Assembly: GCA_050949885.1 (NCBI GenBank)
Contig: JBMNGO010000001.1
Coordinates: 372,001-436,000, forward strand
Origin: JBMNGO01 sp050949885
GTDB taxonomy: Bacteria > Bacillota > Syntrophomonadia > Syntrophomonadales > Syntrophomonadaceae
DNA length: 64,000 nucleotides
Reading direction: 5' to 3'
Shown: one piece after another, positions 36,633 through 45,988 of the stretch
Numbering within the stretch: position 1 is the first letter of the stretch
Layout of the letters: each line of letters starts with the position of its first letter
Made by a program: the position numbers and the translations under genes
Notes under the pieces: generated by a model
What the model was told of the DNA's origin: nothing
Database searches by the model: none
The model's input: only the letters and a program-made list of their open reading frames with translations

Positions 36633-36666
36633 CATAAGAAACCTCCTTCGATTGGCATTTATATGA

Positions 36667-37602
36667 TTAGCCACTTAATACCTCTTCATTGTCCTTTTCT
36701 ATCGTAATATGCACTTGTACCATCCTAGGTACAGTCCTCACTCCATCGGGAATTTCCAAGTCAGCGGAAAATGAAAATGACTCTATTCTGTTTTCCAGAC
36801 TTATCGGCATGGTTCTTAATTGGGTTATGGGATCTAATTGTCCGGTGGTACCTATAACCAGCACCTGTTCAGGCTCTGTGGTTATTTCCCCCAATTTGTA
36901 TCCTGCCGGCAGGTTTTCCAGAGTTACCGGCACTATCTGCACATTCTTTCTGCTGGTCTTTTTGTTAATTACGGCATAAATCGTGGCACTTTCCGGGATA
37001 ATGCGAATTCCTTGCACCTCTTCCCCAGCCCGGTCCCGGGGTATTAAAGGAACCGAAAACGAAGTAGTTGAAGTTATGTTCTGCAGGTCAACCTGGCATG
37101 ATACCGTATTTACCCGGTCAACTGCTTCCTGATCTCCTTTGATTATGCACTTTTCCGGTTCCACCAAAATATCCAATAGCTCAAAACCATTAGCGGGAGT
37201 TTTTAATACATTGCAATTTACAGCCATTTCTTTTTTCGCAATGGCATGTAAAATTACTTCCACCTTATCAGGTTCAACCGTGGCTATCAAAGCTCCTCGG
37301 ATGGGATCAATCTTTACCGGCAGTTCATAGGCTCCAGCTTTCATTCCCGCCAGATCTACATATGCCACCACCGGTTCTTTTTCGTTATAATTACCCCAAA
37401 CTCTCACTGATACTGTATCAGGCCCAATAACCGTTAATCCCTCGCCTAAATTATAATAGTGAAGATTGGCTGTAACAAAATTGGTTGGGGCCGTCATGTC
37501 CTGCTGGCTTATGATATAGAGCCACAGCAGAACAGCCATAACCAGTGAGAGTATCTTAAGACCCAGGGTCTTTTTTCCTTTAGTTTCTTGACGGTTGTTC
37601 AC
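36667..37602 (-). CDS. cdaR: YbbR-domain regulator CdaR
   Basis: 311 aa. One N-terminal membrane helix (about 14-33, LGLKILSLVMAVLLWLYII) anchors several extracytoplasmic YbbR domains of about 80 residues, each with the repeating V.V.G pattern. CdaR binds and regulates the diadenylate cyclase CdaA. The start is GTG with AGGAGG ahead. Its first 23 bases overlap the end of cdaA. Confidence 0.92.
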   Translation of the reverse strand: MNNRQETKGKKTLGLKILSLVMAVLLWLYIISQQDMTAPTNFVTANLHYYNLGEGLTVIGPDTVSVRVWGNYNEKEPVVAYVDLAGMKAGAYELPVKIDPIRGALIATVEPDKVEVILHAIAKKEMAVNCNVLKTPANGFELLDILVEPEKCIIKGDQEAVDRVNTVSCQVDLQNITSTTSFSVPLIPRDRAGEEVQGIRIIPESATIYAVINKKTSRKNVQIVPVTLENLPAGYKLGEITTEPEQVLVIGTTGQLDPITQLRTMPISLENRIESFSFSADLEIPDGVRTVPRMVQVHITIEKDNEEVLSG

Positions 37603-38425
37603 TGACCCACCTCCTGAAGAGTGAGTGCTTCATTTTCTCTTCCCGATGCAGTTCACGATGCAAAAGATCCATCAGGCTGCGGGAATCCAGATAGCGTTGT
37701 ATTTTCCCGTCTATTGCCACGGATATAGCTCCCGTTTCTTCAGAGACGATAACTGCTACCGCATCTGACAATTCGGTTATGCCAATACCGGCCCGATGCC
37801 TGGTTCCCAATTCCTTGCTGAGAAAGGGGTTATCGCTTATGGGTAAAAAACAGGCGGCCTTTTGTATTCTTCCTTCAGTAATAATTACTGCACCATCGTG
37901 GAGGGGTGAGTTGGGTACAAAGATATTGGTAAGCAAACTGGCGGATACCAAACCATCAATTTCGGTTCCGCTTTCCATATATTCTGCAATACCCGTCTCC
38001 CTGGTAAAAATTATTAAAGCCCCTACTTTATTGCGAGAAAGAACAGCTGTGGCATCTATTACTTCACGAATAACCGCTTCGTTTTGCTCCATTTCCAGCC
38101 CGGAGCTGCGACGGGTAAAAAAACTGCCACGGCCAATCTGTTCCAGCAGTCTTCTTAACTCCGGCTGAAAAACTATGGGGATCATAATGGCAAACAATAT
38201 CCATATTTTCTCCACCAGCCAGTTAACCATTTCCAGCTTTAGAAAACTGGCTGACGCGGAAAAAACCAGTAAAAGAGCTAACCCCTTCAAGAGCTGTTCT
38301 GCCCGGGTACCTCTTATTACTTTTAAAATACGGTAAAATAAATACGCGACTATTAAAATATCAATCAGACTTCTGATGATATCCCAGGGGCTGGCAAATA
38401 CTCCGGACAGAAAGCTGAGATCCAC
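37580..38425 (-). CDS. cdaA: Diadenylate cyclase CdaA (DacA)
   Basis: 281 aa membrane enzyme making cyclic di-AMP from two ATP. Three N-terminal membrane helices are followed by a coiled linker and the DisA_N cyclase domain. Its motifs are visible: SPLHDGAVII and GTRHRAGIG. It forms an operon with cdaR and glmM, linking c-di-AMP to wall synthesis. A promoter probably lies in the 88-base gap behind it. The operon order supports the call strongly. Confidence 0.95.
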   Translation of the reverse strand: MDLSFLSGVFASPWDIIRSLIDILIVAYLFYRILKVIRGTRAEQLLKGLALLLVFSASASFLKLEMVNWLVEKIWILFAIMIPIVFQPELRRLLEQIGRGSFFTRRSSGLEMEQNEAVIREVIDATAVLSRNKVGALIIFTRETGIAEYMESGTEIDGLVSASLLTNIFVPNSPLHDGAVIITEGRIQKAACFLPISDNPFLSKELGTRHRAGIGITELSDAVAVIVSEETGAISVAIDGKIQRYLDSRSLMDLLHRELHREEKMKHSLFRRWVSEQPSRN

Positions 38426-38513
38426 AACACTACCTCCAAAAATGATCTCATCAACACTATTTTTCTATTTTAAGGTAATTGCTGATTTTTTGCATTCATT
38501 AATTATTACCAGT

Positions 38514-39167
38514 CTATTCTACTGTTTGGGGATAATGAATTACCAGCAAAATGCCTTCTCCAACCTCTATTTCCCCCGTTTCGGATGCTAACACATTGGA
38601 TATCCCTATAGGCTTTTCCTTATATATTACAGCATCAGCCAGTGTGTACTGAAAGCCCCTTTCACAAACGCCTGTTGCCTTATCTGTCAGGGCCAAAACT
38701 GATACCAGATCACCCACAGCACCTTTTAGTTTAAGCCTATTATTAATAATATAAATACAACACCTAGGGGAATAATGGATTACTTTTATGCCCTGCCTGG
38801 CCATATCCATACAACTGTAAAGATTAGCCAGGGTATGATCCAGCCGTTTTCCCAAAGTTCCCCATAGCCAGACTTCTTCTGCCCCTAGTTCTGCAGCCAG
38901 GTTTAATGCCAGATGAGTATCGCAATAATCTTTTTCAGGGGGATATTTTTTATTAATAACCCCTAGTGAAGAATAATAGCGCAGAGTATCTGGAGAAACC
39001 GAATCCATATCTCCTATTAAATAATCAGGTATAATACCCATGGCTAGGGCAGCGTCAGCCCCTCCATCTACGCAGAAAATTAAGTCGTTTTTATCAATTT
39101 GATCTATCTGCTTTTTGTAAGCATCAAAAGAGCCATATTCTCCATTAGCAAGAATTACACATTTCAT
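38514..39167 (-). CDS. thiN: Thiamine pyrophosphokinase
   Basis: 217 aa. It transfers pyrophosphate from ATP to thiamine. The motifs are CVDGGADAALAMGIIPDYLIG, where the GDMDS block follows, and later LWGTLGKRLDHTLAN. GGAAGG lies before the ATG. It is upstream of cdaA with an 88-base gap and may be co-transcribed. No TPP riboswitch was seen in front of it. Confidence 0.92.
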   Translation of the reverse strand: MKCVILANGEYGSFDAYKKQIDQIDKNDLIFCVDGGADAALAMGIIPDYLIGDMDSVSPDTLRYYSSLGVINKKYPPEKDYCDTHLALNLAAELGAEEVWLWGTLGKRLDHTLANLYSCMDMARQGIKVIHYSPRCCIYIINNRLKLKGAVGDLVSVLALTDKATGVCERGFQYTLADAVIYKEKPIGISNVLASETGEIEVGEGILLVIHYPQTVE

Positions 39168-39235
39168 AAATTTTAAACCTTCCTCTGCACAAAATTACTT
39201 TAACAAAAGCTTAACCATTATGAAACACTGGTTAA

Positions 39236-39264
39236 TTGACAAAGAAAAATCGCTTAATTATAAT
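39236..39264 (+). promoter_or_regulatory. Consensus SigA promoter for the small ferredoxin
   Basis: TTGACA (39236-39241), 17 bases, then TATAAT (39259-39264). Both hexamers match the consensus perfectly, predicting strong and constant expression. Confidence 0.9.
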
Positions 39265-39303
39265 GCTATTAATTGAGTTGCAGCAAAGGAGGCGAACCAG
39301 CTA

Positions 39304-39480
39304 ATGACTTATATAATCACGGATGAATGCATCTCCTGCGGCATTTGCGCCGACGAGTGTCCCGTAGAAGCGATCAGTGAAGGAGAGGATAAATACATTA
39401 TAGATCCTGAGCTGTGCACTGAATGTGGTAGCTGTGCTGATGTATGTCCTGTGGAAGCACCCATCCCAGAAGACGAATAG
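39304..39480 (+). CDS. Small 2[4Fe-4S] ferredoxin
   Basis: 58 aa, a bacterial clostridial-type ferredoxin. It carries two cluster motifs: CISCGICADECP and CTECGSCADVCP. It starts MTYIITDE and ends PIPEDE. AAAGGAGG lies 11 bases before the ATG, and a perfect consensus promoter and a terminator bracket it, so it is a strongly expressed single gene. It is a plausible partner for IorAB and NfnAB. Confidence 0.95.
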   Translation: MTYIITDECISCGICADECPVEAISEGEDKYIIDPELCTECGSCADVCPVEAPIPEDE

Positions 39481-39510
39481 TGAAATTATACCCTCTCATT
39501 TATCCAATTT

Positions 39511-39541
39511 ATAAAAAAGCCCTTTTAAAAGGGTTTTTTTA
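39511..39541 (+). terminator. Intrinsic terminator after the ferredoxin gene
   Basis: CCCTTTT pairs with AAAAGGG, followed by TTTTTTT, with A residues on the other side. It can serve both the ferredoxin and the convergent trmL gene. Confidence 0.85.
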
Positions 39542-39997
39542 TTTTAATCCGGGAAAACCCATTTGCCGCAATCCCTCATAAAGAATAATGGCAACCGAAT
39601 TGCTCAGGTTTAACGAACGTCCAATCTGTATCATGGGAATCCTGATCTGGGTGGTGGGAAAAGCCTGCAAAATGTAATCAGGTAATCCCCTAGTCTCCGC
39701 CCCAAATACCAGGACATCATCCGGCCTAAAATCTACTGCGGTATAGGTTAAACTACCTTTAGTAGTAGCCAAAAAAAATCTTGATCCCGCCAGATGTTCC
39801 CTAACCTCCCAAAAATCATTCCACACCCTGACCTCAACTTTATCCCAATAATCCAACCCGGCCCTTTTTAGATATCGATCCTGAATGGAAAAACCCAGGG
39901 GTTCAACTAGATGGAGGGTAGTTTTGGTCAAGGCACAGGTACGAGCAATATTTCCCGTATTTTGGGGAATCTCTGGCTCAACCAGAACAATATGCAC
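39539..39997 (-). CDS. trmL: tRNA (cytidine(34)-2'-O)-methyltransferase TrmL
   Basis: 152 aa SPOUT methyltransferase acting on the wobble base of leucine tRNAs. The knot motifs are EPEIPQNTGNIARTCA, LVFGAETRGLP and IPMIQIGRSLNLSNSVAI. The length is normal. It lies between a ferredoxin and a SpoIID-type gene and looks monocistronic. Start ATG. Confidence 0.94.
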   Translation of the reverse strand: MHIVLVEPEIPQNTGNIARTCALTKTTLHLVEPLGFSIQDRYLKRAGLDYWDKVEVRVWNDFWEVREHLAGSRFFLATTKGSLTYTAVDFRPDDVLVFGAETRGLPDYILQAFPTTQIRIPMIQIGRSLNLSNSVAIILYEGLRQMGFPGLK

Positions 39998-40109
39998 TAT
40001 TTTACTCCTGCCTTCTTATTTAAAACCATTATACCTGACTTTTCCGGACATAACAAAATAAAAACCGGGAAAGACTACCACCAGATAACCTGCGGAAGGA
40101 GAGATAACA

Positions 40110-41072
40110 TTGGGCACCTTAAGAAAAATAGCAGCAGTGATACTGTTATTCTTAATCCTGCCTGGCACCGCCAGTTGCAACTCTGCCAGCAAGAAACCGG
40201 AAAACCAGCCTCCCAAAAAGGCCCCCGAGGTAGCTAAATACAAAGAAGAACCTACTATTACCCTTTATCGTAGCAAAACCGGCAAAAAGGAAACCCTCAA
40301 ACTTGAGGAATATATCAAAGGGGTAGTGGCAGCCGAAATTGGCTCTGAGTTTCCGGCAGAAGCCTTAAAAGCCCAGGCCATAATAGCCAGAACCATGACC
40401 CTAAACCTCATAGAATATGAAGGCGGAACTCAGAGTACACATCAAACCGATGCCAGTGATGACCATACCGAATTCCAGGCCTATGATGAGAGCAAAATTG
40501 ATGAAAAAATCTCTCAAGCGGTAGAGGCCACTCGAGGCCAGGTGCTAGTTCACAATGGCAAGTTTATCTATGCTGTTTACCATTCTTGTTCCAAAGGCAG
40601 AACCGCTACCCTGGAGGAAGGTATGCCCAATCTGGCCAAAGTTGCTTCAGCATATATTACTTCTGTTACCACTGATGGATTGAAAAATGCTCCGGGTCAA
40701 TATAAGGACTGGACAGTAAAAGTGCCCAAAGCAAAAATTAAAGAAATTATGGGACCAAGCTCCGGTTCGCTGGATGATATTAAAATTGCTAAAAAGGGTC
40801 CATCAGGAAGAGCCCTTACTATTACTGCCGGTGATGCCTCCATATCAGGCCCTGACCTGAGACAAGAAATTGGTTTTGATAAGCTATACTCTACTCAGTT
40901 GACCAGTATTGAGCCCGAAGGAGACTATATGGTTTTTAAGGGTGATGGCTGGGGTCATGGAGTGGGTATGGAGCAGTGGGGAGCCTATACCATGGCTGAA
41001 GCAGGCAAAAAAGCACAGGAAATTGTTAAACACTATTTTCCCAAAGCCCAGCTAACCAAGCTATATGATTAG
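40110..41072 (+). CDS. SpoIID/LytB-domain protein
   Basis: 320 aa. The N-terminus is a signal-type helix (about 8-24) ending in SC, but the lipobox is weak. Residues about 65-300 form the SpoIID domain, with KGVVAAEIGSEFPAEALKAQA, YHSCSKGRT and WGHGVGMEQWGA. SpoIID is a wall lytic transglycosylase acting with SpoIIP in engulfment. The start is TTG with AAGGAGAG ahead. SpoIIP lies 13 kb away, so this could be a SpoIID paralogue. Confidence 0.87.
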   Translation: MGTLRKIAAVILLFLILPGTASCNSASKKPENQPPKKAPEVAKYKEEPTITLYRSKTGKKETLKLEEYIKGVVAAEIGSEFPAEALKAQAIIARTMTLNLIEYEGGTQSTHQTDASDDHTEFQAYDESKIDEKISQAVEATRGQVLVHNGKFIYAVYHSCSKGRTATLEEGMPNLAKVASAYITSVTTDGLKNAPGQYKDWTVKVPKAKIKEIMGPSSGSLDDIKIAKKGPSGRALTITAGDASISGPDLRQEIGFDKLYSTQLTSIEPEGDYMVFKGDGWGHGVGMEQWGAYTMAEAGKKAQEIVKHYFPKAQLTKLYD

Positions 41073-41929
41073 TTGCTTTCCCCTGCCATACAAATGTAGA
41101 TGCCCAAAAGAATCATACCTGCCCCGATCAGCTGGTATGATAAGAGAATCTCTTTAAAAAAGATATAAGCCAATATACTGGCTCCTACTGATTCACCCAG
41201 TACTGATACTGCTACAATAGGAGCCTTTACATATTTTAGAGCCCAGTTTAATACTCCGTGTCCGGCGATTCCCGGTCCCAAGGCCAGTAAGAAAAACAAC
41301 AGCCATTCCTTATTCCCATATCCCCCAAATGGGAAGCCCATAATGGCTGCTGCAGCCAACAAAACGATACCGGCTACTAAACTGACCATGCTGGTATATG
41401 GCCAGGTTTCAACACGGGGCCGCAGATATCTGCTGATAATGAAATAAACCGCAATAAAAAACCCGCTCAATAAAGCCAGAATATCTCCCAACAACCTGCC
41501 TGCTGATACATCTCCCAGCGCAATCAAGCCGCTGCCAGCCAGGGCCAATACAATACCACCGGTGATCCATCTGCTGACCGGTTCTCTGAGGATGAAAATG
41601 GAGAAAAAAAGAACAAAGATAACTTGAAGATTGGTAAACAGAACCGAGCTGGGGATACTGGTATGCCTTAAAGAGACAATCCAGAAAGCAAAATGGAGAG
41701 CCAGGAAAACTCCGGCCACAACTGTTAACAGTAGATCATGCTTATTGGTGGTTCTAAGCTTATAGACAACTGCTCGATTGGCTATAAGACCAGCTAAGAG
41801 GGAGGTGATTAAAACCCGGTACATGGCTATGATAAGAGCCGGAGCTGCCGAAAACCTAATGATTATAGAAGAGGTGGCCATACAGATTACGCCGCAAAAA
41901 ATATAAAAATATACCCGGGCAGAATTCAC
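41069..41929 (-). CDS. EamA/DMT family transporter
   Basis: 286 aa with ten membrane helices in two EamA repeats. The N-terminal half has FSAAPALIIAMYRVLITSLL and the C-terminal half GPGIAGHGVLNWALKYVKA. It probably exports small metabolites. The GTG start overlaps the end of livG by four bases, so it may be read with the ABC transporter genes. Substrate unknown. Its 3' end overlaps the SpoIID-type gene by four bases. Confidence 0.88.
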   Translation of the reverse strand: MNSARVYFYIFCGVICMATSSIIIRFSAAPALIIAMYRVLITSLLAGLIANRAVVYKLRTTNKHDLLLTVVAGVFLALHFAFWIVSLRHTSIPSSVLFTNLQVIFVLFFSIFILREPVSRWITGGIVLALAGSGLIALGDVSAGRLLGDILALLSGFFIAVYFIISRYLRPRVETWPYTSMVSLVAGIVLLAAAAIMGFPFGGYGNKEWLLFFLLALGPGIAGHGVLNWALKYVKAPIVAVSVLGESVGASILAYIFFKEILLSYQLIGAGMILLGIYICMAGESN

Positions 41930-42690
41930 GCCTGGACCCCCAGATAGGATTGAATCACCTTTTCATCGTTCTTAACCTCTTCGGGAGACCCTTCGGCAAT
42001 TTTTCTGCCATAATCCAGAACGGCAATTCTTTCACATATATTCATTACCACATCCATATCATGTTCCACCAGAATCAGGGTAAGATTCATTTCCTGCCTG
42101 ATATCATGAATAAGCTTCATTAGCTCAACTTTTTCGCCCGAATTCATTCCTGCGGCCGGTTCATCCAGAAGCAGCAGCGTTGGTTTTAGAGCCAGGGCCC
42201 GGGCAATTTCCAGCCTTCTTTGCTCCCCGTAGGACAGGTTTTGGGCATATTCCCACCTTTTGTCCTGCAGGCCCACCATCTCCAGCAAGTTTTCTGCCGT
42301 CTCTTTGATCAACCTATCCTCCCGCTTGAAACTGCCCAGCCTGAGAAGACCGGCAAATAGACCCGCCGTGGTTACACCGTGAGTGCCCACTCTAACATTA
42401 TCGAATACTGAAAGCTTATTAAACAGCCTGATATTTTGAAAGGTTCTGGCAATACCCATACAAGCCACCTTGTAGGGTGGCAGGTTGTTCATCCGCCGTT
42501 CCCTAAAAATCAGTTCACCCTCAGTAGGCACATAAATTCCGGTAATTATATTGAACAAGGTGGTTTTTCCCGCCCCGTTGGGTCCAATGATTCCAAATAT
42601 TTCTTTCTCGCTCACTTCCAGGTTAATGGCTTCCAGGGCACGCAGCCCGCCAAATTCCTGGGTTATCTCCACTAACCGGAGAATTGACAT
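41926..42690 (-). CDS. livG: Branched-chain amino-acid-type ABC transporter ATPase LivG
   Basis: 254 aa. Walker A is GPNGAGKTT, the signature is LSYGEQRRLEIA and Walker B is LLLLDEPAAGMNS, with VEHDMD. The family-specific C-terminal BCA_ABC_TP domain is present. It overlaps livM by 19 bp. There is no livF beside it, although most transporters of this class use two different ATPases; see findings. Confidence 0.94.
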   Translation of the reverse strand: MSILRLVEITQEFGGLRALEAINLEVSEKEIFGIIGPNGAGKTTLFNIITGIYVPTEGELIFRERRMNNLPPYKVACMGIARTFQNIRLFNKLSVFDNVRVGTHGVTTAGLFAGLLRLGSFKREDRLIKETAENLLEMVGLQDKRWEYAQNLSYGEQRRLEIARALALKPTLLLLDEPAAGMNSGEKVELMKLIHDIRQEMNLTLILVEHDMDVVMNICERIAVLDYGRKIAEGSPEEVKNDEKVIQSYLGVQA

Positions 42691-43565
42691 TTCTCTACCT
42701 CTTTCCTGCTGAACCGTTTTTTAATATCGTAAACCCTAACATCTCCCAAGAGTCCATTAGGCCGGAAAATCATTAATATGACCAAAAGGGCTCCGTAAAA
42801 TAGCAGTCGGTACTCAGCAACTACCCGCAGCAGCTCCGGCGCCAGGGTCAATATGGTAGCACCCAGGATGGTCCCCGGAATACTGCCCATTCCACCCAAA
42901 ACCACCATATTTAAAAGCTCAATAGATTTCATAAAACCAAAGTCCTGGGGATTAATGTAATACATGTAATGGGCATATAACGATCCCCCCAGGCCTCCCA
43001 GGAAAGAGCCGATGGTAAAAGCCAAAACCTTCATTTTGGTAGTATTTACTCCTGATGATTCGGCTGCAATCTCATTTTCTCTAATAGCATAAAAAGATAA
43101 ACCAATACGTGAATTCAGCAATCTTACATTGAGAAAAATGATTACTATAACCAGCAGCCATACCAGGGTGAAGGTAGTATTTTGAGGGATTCCCGACAGG
43201 CCTACAGCTTTGCCGCCCGGTTCAAAGTTCAGAAAGAAAACCCTGATTATTTCGGCAAATCCTATTGTCACCATAGCTAAATAATCCCCTTCCAGGCGCA
43301 GGGTGGGTATACCAATCAAGAAGCCGAATAAAGCAGCTACCGAAGCTCCTATGATCAATACCAGAAAAAAAGGCAGTTGGTAATGAACAGACAGTATTGC
43401 TGAAGCATAGGCTCCAATACTCATAAATCCTGCATGCCCCATAGATAGCTGCCCGGTAACACCAGTTATCAAATTGAGGCCCAAGGCTAGAATGATATTA
43501 ATGCCTATAATTATTAAAATGCGTAAATAGTAAGGGTCTATTACTTCCATAAGCCATGTATCCAA
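42672..43565 (-). CDS. livM: Branched-chain amino-acid-type ABC transporter permease LivM
   Basis: 297 aa with about nine membrane helices. The family block GLNLITGVTGQLSMGHAGF and the C-terminal VVLGGMGSIPGTILGA are present. It pairs with LivH in the membrane. The start is TTG with AGGTG ahead, or possibly ATG at residue 6. It is 10 bases after livH and overlaps livG. Confidence 0.93.
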   Translation of the reverse strand: MDTWLMEVIDPYYLRILIIIGINIILALGLNLITGVTGQLSMGHAGFMSIGAYASAILSVHYQLPFFLVLIIGASVAALFGFLIGIPTLRLEGDYLAMVTIGFAEIIRVFFLNFEPGGKAVGLSGIPQNTTFTLVWLLVIVIIFLNVRLLNSRIGLSFYAIRENEIAAESSGVNTTKMKVLAFTIGSFLGGLGGSLYAHYMYYINPQDFGFMKSIELLNMVVLGGMGSIPGTILGATILTLAPELLRVVAEYRLLFYGALLVILMIFRPNGLLGDVRVYDIKKRFSRKEVEKCQFSG

Positions 43566-43575
43566 ATATAAACAC

Positions 43576-44451
43576 CTACACTTTTTTGGTTAACTTCTTG
43601 CCAAATAAGCCCTGGGGCCGAACAATCAGCACCAGAATCAGAATGCCAAAGGCTATAGCATCCTTATAGGAGGAGGATAAATAGGCTACGCCCATTATTT
43701 CAAAAACCCCCAGGCTAATTCCGCCAATCATAGCACCGGGGATGGAACCAATCCCGCCCAGAACCGCGGCCGCAAAAGCTTTAAGCCCTGCCATCATTCC
43801 CATGTAGGGCCATACCGCATTATAGTAAATGCCCACCATTACTCCGCCCGCCGCCGCGAGGGCTGATCCAATGGCAAAGGTAAAAGAAATAATCCGGTTA
43901 ACATTTATGCCCATCAAATAGGAAGCCTCCAAATCCTGAGAACAGGCTCTCATAGCTTTGCCAATTTTGGTTTTCTGAATCAGCATTTGCAATCCCAACA
44001 TCAGGAGGCCGGATACCAAAAGAATAATAATCTGCAGTGAAGACACTTCAAGTGAGCCAATTTGAACGGTAACCCGGTCAATTAAATGAGGATAGCGTGT
44101 GGTATTGGGCCCTCTGATCAGGACCATTAAAGTAGACAGAAAAATAGATACTCCTATGGCGCTGATTAACGCTGAAAGGCGACTGGACTTCCCCCGTAAG
44201 GGACGATAGGCAATGCGCTCTACTAGCATCCCCAGCAACATGCAAAAAATCATGGCACCAATCAGGGCAACAGCTAAATGGGCGCCAGCCACCGTAACCA
44301 GAAATAATCCTACAAAAGCACCGAACATATATATCTCGCCATGGGCAAAATTTATCAGCTGCACGATTCCATAAACCATGGTGTAGCCCAGAGCAATCAA
44401 GGCATAGGTGCTTCCCAGGGTCAATCCGTTCACCATCTGTTCCCAGAACAT
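43576..44451 (-). CDS. livH: Branched-chain amino-acid-type ABC transporter permease LivH
   Basis: 291 aa with about eight membrane helices. The family blocks are LGSTYALIALGYTMVYGI, VQLINFAHGEIYM and FAAAVLGGIGSIPGAM. GGGGAGGAAG precedes the ATG. It is separated from the substrate-binding gene by a stable stem-loop at 44539-44561 and precedes livM and livG. Confidence 0.94.
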   Translation of the reverse strand: MFWEQMVNGLTLGSTYALIALGYTMVYGIVQLINFAHGEIYMFGAFVGLFLVTVAGAHLAVALIGAMIFCMLLGMLVERIAYRPLRGKSSRLSALISAIGVSIFLSTLMVLIRGPNTTRYPHLIDRVTVQIGSLEVSSLQIIILLVSGLLMLGLQMLIQKTKIGKAMRACSQDLEASYLMGINVNRIISFTFAIGSALAAAGGVMVGIYYNAVWPYMGMMAGLKAFAAAVLGGIGSIPGAMIGGISLGVFEIMGVAYLSSSYKDAIAFGILILVLIVRPQGLFGKKLTKKV

Positions 44452-44538
44452 GAGCTTCCTCCCCTACTGCGATTTAACCATACAGAGCATGACACATTTA
44501 ATATTTCTTACAATCAAACTGTGTATGGCTCCGGCAAA

Positions 44539-44561
44539 TGGCCCGGCCAAAGGGCGGGCCA
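44539..44561 (-). promoter_or_regulatory. Stable intercistronic stem-loop between livK and livH
   Basis: TGGCCCG pairs perfectly with CGGGCCA around nine bases, but no T-run follows. Such stems often protect the binding-protein message and lower expression of the permease genes. Confidence 0.6.
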
Positions 44562-44575
44562 CCGCCGGCAACTAA

Positions 44576-45751
44576 TTATTGTACGTTTACCGGTATTTTA
44601 TCCAACAGGGCAAATTGACCATCCCTAATAGTAAGCAAACATACCGGACTCTTTATGGGTTCACGGTCTTCCCGGAAGGTGGTGTTACCGGAAACACCGG
44701 GATAATCCCGTAATTTCGCCAACTGTTCTTTGAATACGGTGGGATCAATACTTTGAGCCTCTTCCATAGCCTTGGCCAGAATCATAACCGCATCATAAAA
44801 CTGAGCGGAAAACATGTCCGGATCTTCACCATACTTGGCCCGATAAGCTTCCAGGAACGCTGCAGTTTCAGGACTCGGTTGGTCAGTGGAGAATCCGCAG
44901 TAGAAAATTACTTTATCTTCAACAGCCTTTCCGCCGAGCTTAGCCAGATCCTGTCCGTAAAGGCCATCGCCACCAATCAGGCAAATGTCAAAGCCTTGTT
45001 TTTCTATTTCATTCATAATTAAAGCTGCTTCAGTATAATACCCAGTAAAGACCAGCACATCAGCACCGGAATTCTTTAATTTAGTAACTTGGGCGGTAAA
45101 ATCAGTCTCTCCATCATTAATGCTTTCTTCCAGTACGATATCGGCTCCGGCGTTTTCAATAGCTTCCTTGAAAACGGGAGTTAATGCGGTACTATAACCA
45201 TTATTAAGCGAAGTAATAATAGCCATGTCCTGCCATCCCTTGGTATTCACCATCCAGTCTACAACAGTGGGAACGGCAAACATGTCCAACAGAGTATTAC
45301 GGAAGACATAATCACCAATCTCTACAACTCCGGTTCCAGTAGCCCCGGCCGAAAAGATGACCACTTGATTCTTCTGGGCGATATCTGCGGCAACTTTGGT
45401 CAATCCGGTACAGGGATCCCCAACCATAGCTACCACTTTGTCCCTGGTTATGTACTTGGTGGCAATATTGGCTATTTCCCCGCTCTCACCTTTATTATCA
45501 TCATAAATACCTTCCACCTGCATACCCAGAATGCCGCCCTGGGCGTTCAATTCCTCAATGGCCATTTTCATACCTTTTTCGCCAGGAATACCATAATTGG
45601 CCACCGGACCGGTTTTGGCTCCCAGAAAGCCGAGTTTTACAACGTTCTGGTCTTTGGCCCCTTCCTTTTCTCCGCCACATCCCGCCGTCAACAAGAGGGC
45701 CGCCACCATGACTATTGACAGCACCAATTTGGCCTTTTTCCAAACCTTCAT
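44576..45751 (-). CDS. livK: ABC transporter substrate-binding lipoprotein (LivK type)
   Basis: 391 aa. A lipoprotein signal ends at the lipobox LLTAGC (about residue 25). A Peripla_BP_6 (Leu/Ile/Val binding) domain follows, with VKLGFLGAKTGPVANYG near the start and FVFRNTLLD-like YVFRNTLLDMF. It feeds the LivHMG transporter downstream. GGAGGAAGG precedes the ATG. The ligand cannot be told from sequence: amino acid, amide or other organic acid. Confidence 0.92.
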   Translation of the reverse strand: MKVWKKAKLVLSIVMVAALLLTAGCGGEKEGAKDQNVVKLGFLGAKTGPVANYGIPGEKGMKMAIEELNAQGGILGMQVEGIYDDNKGESGEIANIATKYITRDKVVAMVGDPCTGLTKVAADIAQKNQVVIFSAGATGTGVVEIGDYVFRNTLLDMFAVPTVVDWMVNTKGWQDMAIITSLNNGYSTALTPVFKEAIENAGADIVLEESINDGETDFTAQVTKLKNSGADVLVFTGYYTEAALIMNEIEKQGFDICLIGGDGLYGQDLAKLGGKAVEDKVIFYCGFSTDQPSPETAAFLEAYRAKYGEDPDMFSAQFYDAVMILAKAMEEAQSIDPTVFKEQLAKLRDYPGVSGNTTFREDREPIKSPVCLLTIRDGQFALLDKIPVNVQ

Positions 45752-45988
45752 CCAAATCCTTCCTCCCTTATTATAAAAACTTAATCGGCGAGTTTTTAAG
45801 CTCGCTTGTAAAATCCCTAATTAGCTGCACTTGCGGCTAAAAGCCAAAAACATCCCACCAAACCCATCTTCGGGCAAAGTGATTTATACATCCTTTTAAC
45901 CCTGTAAAAAAGTATAACAGATTATATATTCCCTTGAGCAGTGCAAATTCCTGCTAAAATTCTAAAAACTGGTCTATCTTTGCTAATA

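Noticed and set aside
45752..45988. Riboswitch or terminator upstream of livK
   Set aside because: Weak stems (GCGAG/CTCGC) without a well-placed T-run; no known riboswitch pattern.
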